A program made the position numbers and the translations under genes. The notes under the pieces were generated by a model. That model had not been told where the DNA came from. It ran no database searches and saw only the letters and a list, made by a program, of their open reading frames with translations. Positions 11,488-22,621 of a DNA stretch of 64,000 nt are shown in pieces. Numbering within the stretch: the first letter of the stretch is position 1; each line of letters opens with the position of its first letter. Origin of the DNA: Chelonoidis abingdonii (lineage: Eukaryota; Chordata; Testudines; Testudinidae); NCBI RefSeq assembly GCF_003597395.2, contig NC_133771.1:62184318-62248317 (forward strand), in the 5' to 3' direction.

Positions 11488-12445
11488 CCAAGTTCAGAGG
11501 GTACTTCTACACAGCAGAACACAATCCACCCGTACCACTATCTCCGAAAGTGGAAACGATTCACAAAATGGTGTTCACAAAAATTTGTTCAATAAACAAC
11601 TGTCTCCTACCTTGGCACCCTCTTCCCTGCCATACTGGACATTAGCATCCGGCCTTTCCTTTCAGCTCCATCAGAGTCCACTTAGCTGCCATCACAACCT
11701 TTCATTGGTACAGTTTGACCATACCTGGTCTTCGCTCATCCATCACCAACGTTTCCTGAAGGGACTCCAACCTCATATCCAGACATTAAGCACCTACCCC
11801 TCCATGGGATCTTCACCTAGTATTGTCCTGGTTTAACTCATCAACCTTTGAGCCCTTAGCCACCTGCTCCCTCTTGCACCTCTCGATGAAACAGCCTTTT
11901 GGTGGCGATTTACCTCTGCCAGATGGGCAGGCAAGATAGCAGCCCTTATGGCAGATCCAACCATATATGCTTTTCTTCAAGGACAAAGTTATTCTAGCCT
12001 ACACCCAAAATTCCTTCCAAAGTCACGGCTTCATTTCCATCATGAACCAATACATCTACCAACTTTCTTTCTGAAAACCACATGCAAACTCCTTCGAAGC
12101 CCGTGCCACACCCTTGATGTGGGCAGGGCCTTTCCTTCTGTTTGGACAGAACCAGACCCTCAGAAACTCTCCTAGGCTCTTTGTCTCCGTCGTGGAGCGC
12201 TCCAAAGGCATGCCTATCTCTACCCAGAGACTCTCGAACTAGATCTCCAATTGCATACGACTCTATCAGATAAAAAACGTTACACCTCCAGCATTGATCA
12301 GAACACATTCCACTAGATCTGTATCTACCTCTGTAGCCTTCTTACGTAAAGTACCATTGATTGACATTTGTAGAGCAGCCACTTGGTCCTCCGAGCACAC
12401 ATTTGTCACACTATGCCCTTACTCAGGGCCCTCTCTCTGACACTC
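11488..12445 (+). pseudogene. DIRS tyrosine recombinase remnant (element 1)
   Basis: The block after RNase H has the order typical of DIRS recombinases: a core-binding start (S-T-R-T-T with Y-L-R-K-W-K-R-F-T-K-W one frame over, about 11525-11575), S-I-R-V-H-L-A-A-I near 11670, and P-K-F-L-P-K near 12010. The catalytic H-x-x-R motif appears as H-S-T-R at about 12305-12316. F-L-R-K-V-P-L-I-D-I-C-R-A-A-T-W-S-S lies at about 12340-12393. The stretch that should carry the nucleophilic tyrosine (about 12405-12420) is out of frame. Multiple stops make it inactive. The enzyme would join the circular intermediate to the target. Confidence 0.8.
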
Positions 12446-12529
12446 GATTAGGCAGGGCAGTATTATCTACTGCATTCCTGCCAGATCTGAAGTCCCCACC
12501 TCCTTGAGATACACTGCTTCAAAGTCACC

Positions 12530-12637
12530 TAGAGTAGAGCACCCACAGGGACATCTCTCTCGAAGAAGAGGAGGTTACTCACCTTGTGCAGTAACTGACA
12601 TTGTTCGAGATGAGTGTCCCTGTGGGTGCTCCACTAC
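12530..12637. repeat. Internal complementary region of DIRS element 1
   Basis: Between the recombinase and the right terminal repeat lies a short segment that contains copies of both extreme ends of the element: AGCACCCACAGGGACAT and GTCCCTGTGGGTGCTCCACT facing each other, separated by GAGGAGGTTACTCACCTTG. In DIRS-type elements such a region is thought to template circle formation. Its presence shows this copy once had the complete replication architecture. Confidence 0.8.
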
Positions 12638-12684
12638 CCACCCTCCTCCCCTCTACTTCGGAGTTGAAGTAGCCTCCGTTGTGG

Positions 12685-12893
12685 AGAAGGAACTGAGGGA
12701 ACTGGCCATGCATGCTCACTAGAGGTATACTCAGAGCGGGGCCAGGCTCTGAGCGTGCGTGGCCGGTACGAGTACTGCTGAAAAAATCTCCGATCAAAGG
12801 CGCAAGGGTGCACCGACACCTAGAGTGGAGCACCCACAGGGACAGTCATCTCGAAGAATGTAGGTTACTGCACAAGGTGAGTAACCTCCTCTT
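12685..12893 (-). repeat. Right inverted terminal repeat of DIRS element 1
   Basis: It is the reverse complement of 7059-7224 to about 12856. It then extends about 37 bp beyond the symmetrical part (ending in AAGGTGAGTAACC), which the left end lacks but the internal complementary region contains. Unequal left and right ends of this kind are normal for DIRS elements. Confidence 0.85.
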
Positions 12894-14159
12894 CTCATAT
12901 TAATGGTCACACAGAAAAAGTGTCACAAAATACAGTTTAGAAGAGATGGATGTTTCTGAGGAAAACATTAAGAAAAGTAATGTTTTCCATTGCTGCACAC
13001 AGTGCAAACATTTTTAAATTATGCCTTCAGCAACCCAGTTTTAAGTGAGCCTTGTAATCCATTCAGCTTTAAACACAGAAGAAGCTTCTATTAACATTTT
13101 GGCAACCTAGTAAGTATATCTAATTCTTGAGGAGTTTTTCTTCCAGTAATCAGGGAAATAGGGTTCTGAATATACTCAGTAACTGTAAACTTCTCGCATT
13201 GGACTTCTCACTACACTAGAATTTAAGAAGCTCAGGCACCTGGATGTGCAGTTAAATTACTGAATTGTTACCAGATAAGAACCAAGTCCTTGTTGCATTG
13301 AAATAAAACCGTATAACTCCCATGATTTCCATAGGACTAGAATTTAACTTTAATTGATAAGCTTCTCTTTTAACTTTCTTACATATTTTATTACTTTTAC
13401 CTTCAAATTAGAGCCTCATGCACACTTTCCTGTGAACTAACCTGGGGAATATGGCAGTCAAGAAGTGTCTTCATGGTACATTCCCTCTTTGCATGAATCT
13501 GCAGTCATAAGATACAAGAAGTTCCAATTCTTCATATGGTGAAGGAGTTAAGAGGCAACCAAGTTCTGTAATAATTTTCAGCCCATTCACCCTGTAGAAT
13601 AGTTCCCAAGTTACTACAGACTGAGTCTTTCTCCCTATCTGGTCTGGCAACATGATTAAAGAAATTGTCAATCAGGGATGCTCCTTGCCTCTGGCATATT
13701 CCCTGTGAGCCGCATTATGCTGCAGGAAGTAACATATGGGGGAGATTTTGGCTCTTATTCTTGTGCTAGATGCACAGGCATTGAAATTTTTGAGTTGATA
13801 AATAATCCAGTCAGTTTTGGTTACTAATATATTTGAAAATTACAGAAAAGTCCCAATAATTGTTTCAGCTACCAGGCAAATAGCAGAATTTTTATTTATT
13901 TATTTTTAAAGTGGTATTTAAGGTAAAGCAGGGGCCACAACTGTTACTAAAACAAGTGAAGAAAAAGAAATAGAGGAAGGGAAGCAGCTACAGAATGTTA
14001 ATTCATGTACTTTTTTCCTTAGACATGGATTTATTTCAAATACATCTCTACTCACATTTAAAAACCTAACCTATACGTTTTGAAAGTAAAACAGCTTTGA
14101 CCGAGAGATACAATAATTAGGAAACATGAGATGTCTTTCTTATCATGATAAAAAGTAAT
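12894..14159. other. No gene confidently seen
   Basis: AT-rich sequence, presumably intronic to gene A. A 60-codon minus-strand open frame around 13540-13720 looked protein-like but lacks good splice sites (see rejected items). Confidence 0.4.
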
Positions 14160-14983
14160 TACCGTATATACTCGTTCATACGCCGAATTTTTAGTAAAAA
14201 CGGGAAGCACCAGAGAAGGGGGTTGGCTTATGAACGGGTATAGAGGGGGAGAGGTGAGACACAGCCCCTCTCCCCAACAGAGGGGGCAAGGAGAGGCAGC
14301 ACAGTGAGAAGGGAAGAGGCGGGGCCAGAGTCTCTCCACCACGTTACTCCCCCCCAGCCTCCGAAGCAGCTGCAGTTCCGGGGCTGTCAGGCTGCAGCCG
14401 TGCTGCTTGGCCTCGCCCCCCCAGAGCAGGCTGTGGCCACGCCATCAGGCTGCCGGAGCATGATGTGGCCACGTTGCTTCATCTGGCCCACTGAAGCAGG
14501 CTGTGGCCGCACTGCCCAGCCTGCCGGAGCAGCTCCAGCGAGTCCTGAGACATCCTCCCCTGGTCCTCCCCAGATCGCCTGGGATGGGATGGGATGGGGA
14601 GAGTGTGGGGATCCCGGGCTAGGGGTGGGTCATGTGGGGAGTGCTCACACGGGTTACTCCACTGACCCCCAGCTTCTCCTCCCTCCAAAAAAATGTCCCC
14701 ATCAGTTGCTGTCCCGGCCTGTCAGGGTAAGCAGCTGGCGCGCTGGGACACTTTGTTTACTTAGGTTTACCTCCATGCCTGCGGACACTGGAGGTAAACT
14801 AACCATCTCAGCCCCCCAGTGGCTTATCTTGATGGCCCGGGAGCCAAAGTTTGCTGACCCTGAATTATAGGGTTGGCTTATGAACAGGTTATAAAAAAAA
14901 TTTCCATTTTTATTTATCCATCTTGGGGTGGGGACAGGGTGCAGCTTATAAATGAACTGGCTTATGATCATGTGTATACAGTA
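14160..14983. mobile_element. Non-autonomous TA-flanked inverted-repeat element
   Basis: The left end TACCGTATATACTCGTTCAT is mirrored by the right end (GGCTTATGATCATGTGTATACAGTA region at 14959-14983). Both outer dinucleotides are TA, as expected for Tc1/mariner-type insertion. The motif 'ggcttatgaacgggt / aacaggt' repeats internally at 14225 and 14873. The body is GC-rich non-coding DNA. Open frames 14304-14870 and 14479-14688 are incidental and no transposase motif is present. The family assignment is inferred from termini and TA flanks. Confidence 0.7.
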
Positions 14984-15043
14984 CAACTGACCATACATTA
15001 ATCTTCTAACTAAAGGTAAAATGCTTCAGTTGTCAGATGCATT

Positions 15044-15133
15044 GTAGTTGTAGCTATGTCAGTCCCAGGATATTAGAGACACAAGGTGGGTGAGGTAACA
15101 TCTTTTATTGGACCAGCTTCTGTTGGTGAAAGG
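15044..15133 (+). repeat. Fragment of a palindromic repeat family (copy 1 of 3)
   Basis: The sequence 'gtagttgtagctatgtcag', then 'cccaggatattagaga' and 'ttttattggaccagctt', recurs at 36410 and, in an inverted pair, at 46203-46382. The full 46-kb copy is a foldback, so this is one arm of a MITE-like element. No coding capacity. Confidence 0.7.
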
Positions 15134-16190
15134 GATTTCAAGATTTATATATTTGTGAGTTCTAGAATGTGCCATGGAAACCTGCAGTAGTGTATAGTGT
15201 TTTATAGTAATTGTTGTAATTTTAGTCAGATCTCTTAAAACATAATCAGTCAGCACAGTAAAATGTGTGGATGATACATCTCCAGTGAGAAAAAAATGAT
15301 GCTATAAGAAGTGATGCTGGTGACTAAATAGGATATTATCCTTTTCTCTGATCTGTTTAAAGCAGTGGCCACACCGTGCCAAGGAGTGCTGTGCTGCTGA
15401 AGGCACTGCCTTTCAAATGAAATGTAAAATTGAAGTCCCTGGCTAATTGCGCTCATTAAAGACACTTACATGAGTAGGGATATTAACCCAAATGTCACGA
15501 TCAAATTCCAGTTTGGGTTATTACATTCAGGCTACCAAAATTTTCCATAAAAACAATAAGGTGGTTTTCTTTTTGTTCGAAATCATTAGTGTTTTTACAG
15601 TATTAACAAGTGAAAGCAAGGTCTATGTGTCCAAAAGATTTTGCAGTCTAAATAAACTATTTGTGCAACTTTTGTGTTTAACCAAAGCAGTGTGACTGAA
15701 TTAACATTAGTGTGTGTCAGGTTACTCCATGATTTATTTGAATTTAGGGCGGAGTGTAAAACAAAAATAGAAGTCCATTCCCTGATGCCTGGAGGGGAAG
15801 AAGGAAGGAATGTATGTTTTCATTGGTGTGTGGAATGATTTCTATATCAAATTATCTGTAAAGTGGTTTGAGATCTTTTTGAATGGATGGCACTATTTTA
15901 CATTTATAAATAGCTTTGTCATTTGTACTTTCTAAAGTTTCTATAAAATTTCCGCATTTAATAACCAGTATCAATCATCCTACAGATCATGTGGGAAAAC
16001 ATTTAATGGTAGTCAAATACAACTTTGAAAAATCTAGTTCTCCAAGATGATGATAGAGATTCCTTTGTTACTCATTACAGAGAGTGAGAACGTTTTGATG
16101 ACAATTCCAGATTCTCAATTGCATTGTCTTGTGTTTAATATCACTGTGATGTATAAAGATTGTTATAATACTCATCTGAACTCTTTCCAG

Positions 16191-16400
16191 AATCCCATTC
16201 TCAATTTTGAGCTACCAATGAACTTAACAGACTGGTTTCCACGCCCCAGAATGAAAACTAAACGAGAAGAAATACGAAACATAATCCTGAAATTGCAGGA
16301 ACAGCAGAACAAAGAAAAGAAGGGACAGAAGGACCTACATTCACCAGAAGGATCTCTGCAGGAAGGAACAGAACAATTTATCAACAGTAGCTCAGACTAA
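16191..16400 (+). CDS. Probable terminal coding exon of gene A (unidentified protein)
   Basis: An acceptor with a pyrimidine tract (CTGAACTCTTTCCAG, ending 16190) opens a 69-residue frame to a TAA at 16398-16400. The peptide is hydrophilic and non-repetitive. It begins [10 protein letters not shown], passes [15 protein letters not shown], continues as a Lys/Glu/Gln-rich stretch likely to be a helix or short coiled coil ([14 protein letters not shown]), and ends in a Ser/Glu-rich tail. The acceptor is in phase 0. The frame also happens to be open upstream to 16047, but that part is less protein-like and lies before the acceptor. AATAAA follows at 16703-16708, so this looks like a last exon with a UTR of about 300 bp. 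I do not recognise the family. It is assigned to gene A only because it is the next plus-strand exon. Confidence 0.55.
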   Translation, partial: NPILNFELPMNLTDWFPRPRMKTKREEIRNIILKLQEQQNKEKKGQKDLHSPEGSLQEGTEQFINSSSD

Positions 16401-16702
16401 ATATTATGTCTGTTGCATGTTAGCTCTGCAGTCAAAAACTGAAATATATTTTCTTTGTCTGCCCAGACTAAAGAATTGGAGTATTCTCTGCCCAAAAGTT
16501 ATCTGGGAATGTTAATGCCTGTATAAATGTGTCATAAAAGGAATACATTCCCAAAAAGATATGTATTAAGTAAACAAGTTTGTACATATGTTAATGAGGC
16601 CAACTTTTTCAGCATTTGTAATTAATTTTTTTCACTTGTTAGGAGCTTTTGTTATGTATTTCTGTTAATAGAACTTAAATAGCCACTTCTAAACATAAAG
16701 CA

Positions 16703-16708
16703 AATAAA
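16703..16708 (+). terminator. Polyadenylation signal AATAAA
   Basis: Canonical hexamer about 300 bp after the stop codon at 16400, in AT-rich sequence. A second AATAAA lies near 17062. The first is the likelier end of gene A. Confidence 0.45.
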
Positions 16709-19644
16709 GAAAATATTTATAGGATGAAATGGTTAACTTTTTTCCTTTTTCAGTAAAATTGTCATGTAACACATAGGGGATGATCTGGTAGCAAGATAAT
16801 TAATTCATATTGTGACTTTTACATTTGCCCTTAGAAGATTATTCTGCTTGATCTACAAACCATGAGTATGTGTCAAAGTGCACTGTGACCCCAGAGAGGG
16901 TAATTCACATGCTCACATACAGTAACCAAATGTAAGCAATGTAATTGTTAAATAGGAATGCTTCAGATTTGGGGTTGAGAAGATTGCTGTTTAAAAAAAG
17001 AAAAAAACACAGTTGCTCTTTGACCAGAGATTACTACTCAAGCAGTATTATAACTGTTTCAAATAAAGTGATCTTGAGTGATACTATTAAATCATATTTT
17101 GTGAATCCCAGATGTTGTACAGTTGTATTTTGAAATTTCCCTCACTATAAAATTGTATTTTGGTAAGTGTACTTGGATAGCAGATTGCCTACATTACATT
17201 TTCTATGTTACAATTCTGAATGTCACATTCATATGTGCTTTATCTAAGTAATGAACATTTTCAAATGTATGATTGCTATTTTTTGTAATGTCCACACCAA
17301 AAAATACCAAAATATCAGTGTTCATTGCTTGCTTATTTGTTTGTTCTTGATTCTAGGTAGCATCAAACTAAGCTGTTTAGAAATAATACGTTTATTTGGA
17401 TATTTTCACAGTATAATCTGATTTTAAACAATATAAAAACATAGCCTTATGAAGCCAGCATTTCTTGTAGTACAAAACGAAGCCACTACCTTGCACAGCC
17501 CTTTAAATATTAAAAAGGTTTTGTTATGCAGATGAGAGAATAAGAACTGTTGTTGCAAGGGTCTTGAATAATTCAGTCCTTCCTTAACATTAATTAATTT
17601 ATATACAGGGAGGGTGAAATTGCCCCCTCCCATTTAAAAAAATAATCTGCAGGAGAGGTGGGGAAAACAAAGGTTCCCCCCACCCCACCCTGCAGTGTTT
17701 TCTCCAAGTTCTTTGATTGATGAGGGTGCTTTGCTGCCCCCTTCTGTTGTCAAAGAGCCAGGGAATTCAGCTCCCAAGCCCTGTGACTCCGCTGAGTTCA
17801 GCTAGAGACACTGGACCATCCACATGTAAACTTGTGCTTCTGCATCAGTTTTTCACACACTAGACCCCAGCAGCATTACCAAATAACTCGTCCTGCCAGG
17901 GAAATCCTGCGCAGATAGTTTTCAGTGAACCCACCCTTCAAATAGGATTTCTCAGAAAGGTACCATGATTGCACAACCTTGGGATGTTACCTTTTGCACA
18001 GCTTGGTCATGGGATATGGGGGAGGTTCTGTACATTTCCCCTCACCTCTTTTCTCCATGCATGAACCCTGGACCACACGGAGCCCTCAGAGGGGCCTGGG
18101 AAAATGTGGATGCTACTTATGTATGTTAGGGAAGATGTGTACACAGAGATTTTCCTTTGCATACAAGTGTGGTTTAACCTCTCGTGCATAATATTAAATA
18201 TGTAACACACACAACTTTAGTCATGTCCTGCATTCTTGCCATTGTCTGGGAAAGTCAATGATAAAAACAGGGTCAGAAAGAAGACAGGAGGGATGGGAAG
18301 ACAATAAACAGTGTAACTAACAATCTAGAATAGTTGCTTATACAAACGCAAGTAAAATCAAAGATACGGGGGGAATATTGAGATCTAGATATACTTGCAA
18401 ATAGAAAACATTTTATACCTTCTCAATCCAGTCTTCCAATTTTTCCCCAATGAAACATTCTAATTAAATATAATATATCGTAATGTCAATATAGCACTGT
18501 TCCTTTTATAATAATTGTGGTACAGCTTTCAGGGTTTCTGATACTTTAGAACTACTTCCATTCTATTCCTAGGAATGGGCTAGAGCTTATTTTTCCCACT
18601 TGGGATGCCTGATTTATCATTTAATGTTAAATCTTGAGACCTTCCGTCATGCAGCAAACTAATACATATGTTGAATATAGAAAGAATTTTATTTTTTTAA
18701 TAAAATGTGATAGAAAAATACAGAATTAAGAATTTGACTTATTTAAAACATTGAATCAGATTATACGAACTTATGTATGTGTGATGTTTGTTTTAGAGAA
18801 TTACATGTTTTGATAGTTTGAGGGAATTCACCACTGATCATTTGGGACCAGTTTTATTTTACAAAAGTTAATGCAAAAAACTGAATATTTAAATATCCAC
18901 TTTAATTATTTGTGTCATATATTAAAAAAACGTTTTAAGTGTATGTTTCTTTAAACCATGGTGATAAGATTTAGTATTACAAATACTTTCCAAAAGTAGC
19001 ATGACTCAATTGTTCAGTGAAAGCTATCAGGTAGCTGACTAATTAGATGTAACTGTTGTATTGGCTTTCATGTTGGATAGAATAACAGTTAAGAATTCTT
19101 ATAAGAGTTTTAGATTACTTTGCATAAAAAATTCATGCCTCTATGGTAAACATTTGGTGGATCACGTCAGAAGTAGAGATGACATTTAAGTCATCCCTTA
19201 TGACATTCATAGTTTTCTTGCTTAAGTAGCTACACTAATGTGCACATGTGTGCACACGTTCTTTAAAAGTACCAAAAACTGGAAGAAGAATATTTTGTTA
19301 ATCTATCATGGGGAAAAAATGACCTCACTATTCTCTTGATTTGGGAACTAATGTCAAAGGATTCAGTGAAGAGATGATTTAAAAAAAAAAAAATCCTTCC
19401 CTATAAACAAAGAGGAAAATGCACTGCTGCTTGGTTTTTAATTATACACTGGCTATTACACCATGAAGGAAGAACAATATGCCTTTGCATTTTGAAGTCA
19501 TGAAGCTTTTTTCCTCTTTCACTGTTTTCAAAAAATAAACACTTTTTTCTATTGAACGTCAGCTTCCTGAGGTTACAAATACATCATATTGAGCACACAC
19601 TGTTCTTATTTTCACATCTGTGTTCATATTCTATAACAAGCTTA
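16709..19644. other. No gene seen; intergenic
   Basis: AT-rich DNA with no credible exon, RNA gene or nameable repeat. Confidence 0.4.
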
Positions 19645-19801
19645 GTTCTTCTTCGAGTGCTTGCTCATATCCATTCCAAGTAGGTGTGCGCGCGCCGCGT
19701 GCACGTTCGTCGGAAGAATTTTCCCCTAGCAACACACGGCGGGTCGGCAGGCGCCCCCTAGCGTGGCGCCTTTGCGGCACCGTATATATGACCCTGCCGA
19801 C
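19645..19801 (+). repeat. Left inverted terminal repeat of DIRS element 2
   Basis: Segments such as GCTCATATCCATTC, GAATTTTCCCCTAGCAACA, GCAGGCGCCCCCT and ATATATGACCCTGCCGA all recur as reverse complements at 24712-24862. Confidence 0.88.
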
Positions 19802-20448
19802 CCGGCCGCTCCTCAGTTCCTTCTTACCGCCCTGTTGTTCGGTCGTGTGGAACATGGAGTGCTGGCTTCGCTTTGACCTTCCACATCCCTGCGTATCACC
19901 CGTTCTATCTCTAGTTGTTATAGCTGTAGTTAGTGTTGTTTAGTACTTCTTATTAGTTGTTAGTATAGTTTCTAAATAGTTTGTTATATAGTTTGAGGCT
20001 GAGGTATTTTCTTTCCTCGCCCGATCGGGACCCGGGCTCCATGCCTGGTTCTCCCGGCTTCACACGCAGTGCTCGGCCTGTCGTCGGCCGATCCAATGGG
20101 AGACCCCCACGATTGTTGCCTAAGGTGCCTGGGGAATCCCATCTGACGGACAAGTCCGAATCTGCAAGTCCTTCAAAAACGAGGACCAAAGAAGGAGCGG
20201 GACTCCCGTTGGAAACACTCCTTATGAGGCCGCCCTGACCCCGGCGGTCCCGGCACCGACTGCACCGCAGCCGCACCGAGAAGAACTTCGTCTTCGGCAG
20301 CTGGAGACAAGCGGTACCGCCTCAACACGCGGCACCACAAGTCTTCCAACTCAGAAGCCAGCCCAGCAGCGTCGCTTTCGCCTAGGACGAAAAGTGCGAA
20401 GGCTCCTGCGGTTCGCGACTCCAGCACCCAGTCTGAGCCTGGGAAACC

Positions 20449-22400
20449 GTGCGGCAGGCACGCCATCTGCTCTCGGCCCTGCTGGGTGATCCACCGCAAC
20501 CGTCGAACTCTGGCCAGGCAAGAGCCGTATCTGAGTCCGCAGTGCTTGATATGTCCCCGGCACGTTACCGTGTGCGAGCAACGGTTCCCATCTACGCCGA
20601 AACCTTTGAACGGCGAGGGGACCTGATCGCGTTGACTGAGCCTTTCCCTGCCTCAGCCCCTGAGCCACCTCCTGGTGCGGGCGCTTGTCCATCACTGGGA
20701 AAGCCAGCATCTTGCGCGCGCGCACCATCTCTTGGCGCAACGGACAGGCCACCGGCTTCCCGGTCGAGATCTTGGCACCGACCCCGGCTCACGCCTGTCA
20801 GTCACTTCTTGACGCCGCTCGCAGGTCCCGCACCGATCTACTCATCGGCGCCGGTCGTACTTGCGGCACCGCTCCAGATCCCGATCAATGGACCGACGCT
20901 TCGACGCGTCGCTTCTACTCTCGGCAACCTTCTTCCCGACGAAGTCCATCGTACGTTCGGCGCACTCGATCCCGCGTTCGACCTCCTGGATCGTGCTGGT
21001 CGTAGGTCCTGCCTTCCCGATCTCTGGCAACCGGTTCGACTCCCGGCACCGTTTCTCCTGCATCCGCCTGTCACCCGGCACCAGTCATACGGTCCTGTTT
21101 TCCACCGCCTTGGCCGTCGAGACACCTTCAGGTTCCTCGCGGCCAGACAGCGCGCTCTTGGAGATATGGACCAGGGTCTGGAACAGCCCTCAGCACTGGT
21201 ACCTTCTGGACGCCTTAGGCCTACCATCAATGCCCAAGAGGCGTTATCCCTGCCCGACGTCGAGCTCTACCATTTACACCCGTCGGGTACCAGACGGCAA
21301 CTATCAGTGCCCCTTCTTCCGGTAGACAATATTGCGAGTCCCAGGACCCAGGATGGCCGCCCCGGAATTCGAGCCACCCTCTGGACAGTCAGCCTACAGA
21401 TGAGCTCCGCCGTCTTCCCTCCTTCTTCCTCCTCACCAGATGAGGCTGGTTCGGGCACTTCGACGTCTGGCCCGCCCCCATCACCTTCGGGCTCACCAGA
21501 CCTGCTCCGCAGAGTGGCGTTGAGCATCAAACCTCCAGGCAGAGTAGGTTCCTGAGGGTTGAGATCCTGTGGTAGGACATTCTCTCGTCTGATGCACGAA
21601 CGAGTAGGTCGGCCTTACCCTTCATTCTGTCAATCATTCATCCAGGGCGGATCTATGGCCAGTCTGCCGCATGCTATCCTCCGATGGCCAGGTGCGGAAG
21701 AGGAAGTAACATTGGTACCTCTTAAGGTCGACTACCTGTGACACCCAGCCTCCTCCACCCGCGTGGTTAGTTCAATCCGGAAGTGATGGGAGCGTAGGCA
21801 CGCCAGCCCCCGCAAATCGGGAGGCTAAATGTATGGATATGCTGGGCCGTAAGGTATACTCCGCAGGGGTTCTAAACAGTTACGGTGGCAAAACCAGGCA
21901 GCACTGTAGGCTAGGTACAACTAATACCTGCAGTCCATGGAAAAGTTTAGTGAGCTGATCTCCCGGTAGACTCCCGTTCCTGGTATTCAAGAGCCTCTTA
22001 GAAGAGGAAAAAGACAGACTAGAAATCTCTACAGGCTGTACTCGAGCCCACCGCGGACTCTAGCGCTAAAATCACTCGGGTCAGGAGTGCACCGGAACGG
22101 ATTTCGTGTTGGCAAGTCTCCGGCTTAACCTCCGGGCTGCAACATACGATCCAAGACCCCCGTTTGAGGGGCAGGGCCCTTTCGGAGAAGCGGACCCAAG
22201 GTGTGCAAAGTCTTAAGACCTATCGCATAATAATGCGCTCCTGGCCATGCGCACACCACAAACCCAGCGATAGGTCCGTTCGGCCGCAACCTTCAGCGCC
22301 CTTATCCCCCACCACGCCTGCGCCATGGGACTTCAGCAGGAAGCGGGGACGGATGAACCGAAGACGCCATCAGTAGGTCCAGAATAACGGTGCCGCCTAA
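20449..22400 (+). pseudogene. DIRS Gag-like ORF1 remnant (element 2)
   Basis: The longest piece is a 368-codon open frame (20449-21555), very rich in Pro, Ser and Arg. That is plausible for a DIRS Gag but also for GC-rich drift. A better homology anchor lies downstream at about 21826-21870, where A-K-C-M-D-M-L-G-R-K-V-Y matches the K-C-L-D-L-L-G-R-K block of element 1. Stops and frame changes lie between the two. The start is uncertain and coding may have begun near 20000. Many long frames on the opposite strand here are shadows. Confidence 0.5.
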
Positions 22401-22621
22401 CTACCCAGCGAGACCTGAAACAAAACTTTGAAGTGTGCGCCGGAGATCAGCAGCACAGTCTTCCCCGGACTCACTTTTCGTCTTCTCCAACCAACCTTCT
22501 CCTTTCTTCCGGCGGGTCCAAATAACTCAGATCGATGGGTCTACCAGTTTGAGTTTGGCTTCCATCTAACATGTTCACCTCACTCTCCACAAGTGCACTC
22601 CTCCCCGTCCCCTCAGGCACC

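Larger units (their letters stand above)
7059..12893 (+). mobile_element. DIRS-type tyrosine-recombinase retrotransposon, near full length, dead
   Basis: A 5.8-kb element is bounded by inverted terminal repeats, unlike the direct LTRs of other retrotransposons. Reading rightward it holds a Gag-like region, reverse transcriptase, RNase H and a tyrosine recombinase, then an internal complementary region and the right inverted repeat. This is the classical DIRS order. DIRS elements integrate through a circular DNA intermediate using the recombinase instead of an integrase, and they make no target duplication. None was seen here. All coding parts carry frameshifts or stops, so the copy is inactive. 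It lies inside the presumed intron of gene A, in the same orientation. Edges are uncertain by about 10 bp. Confidence 0.9.

Noticed and set aside
7059..12893. Endogenous retrovirus or LTR retrotransposon
   Set aside because: The ends are inverted rather than direct repeats. No protease, integrase or envelope is seen, and the downstream enzyme is a tyrosine recombinase.
13538..13722. Minus-strand 60-codon frame that looked like an exon (G-I-C-Q-R-Q-G-A-S-L-I-D-N-F-F-N-H)
   Set aside because: The upstream acceptor has a poor pyrimidine tract and the donor (GTGAAT) is weak. It lies opposite the inferred strand of gene A and matches no family I know. Kept only as something to search.
14304..14870. 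188-codon frame
   Set aside because: It is contained in the TA-flanked inverted-repeat element at 14160-14983, has no transposase motif, and has biased composition.
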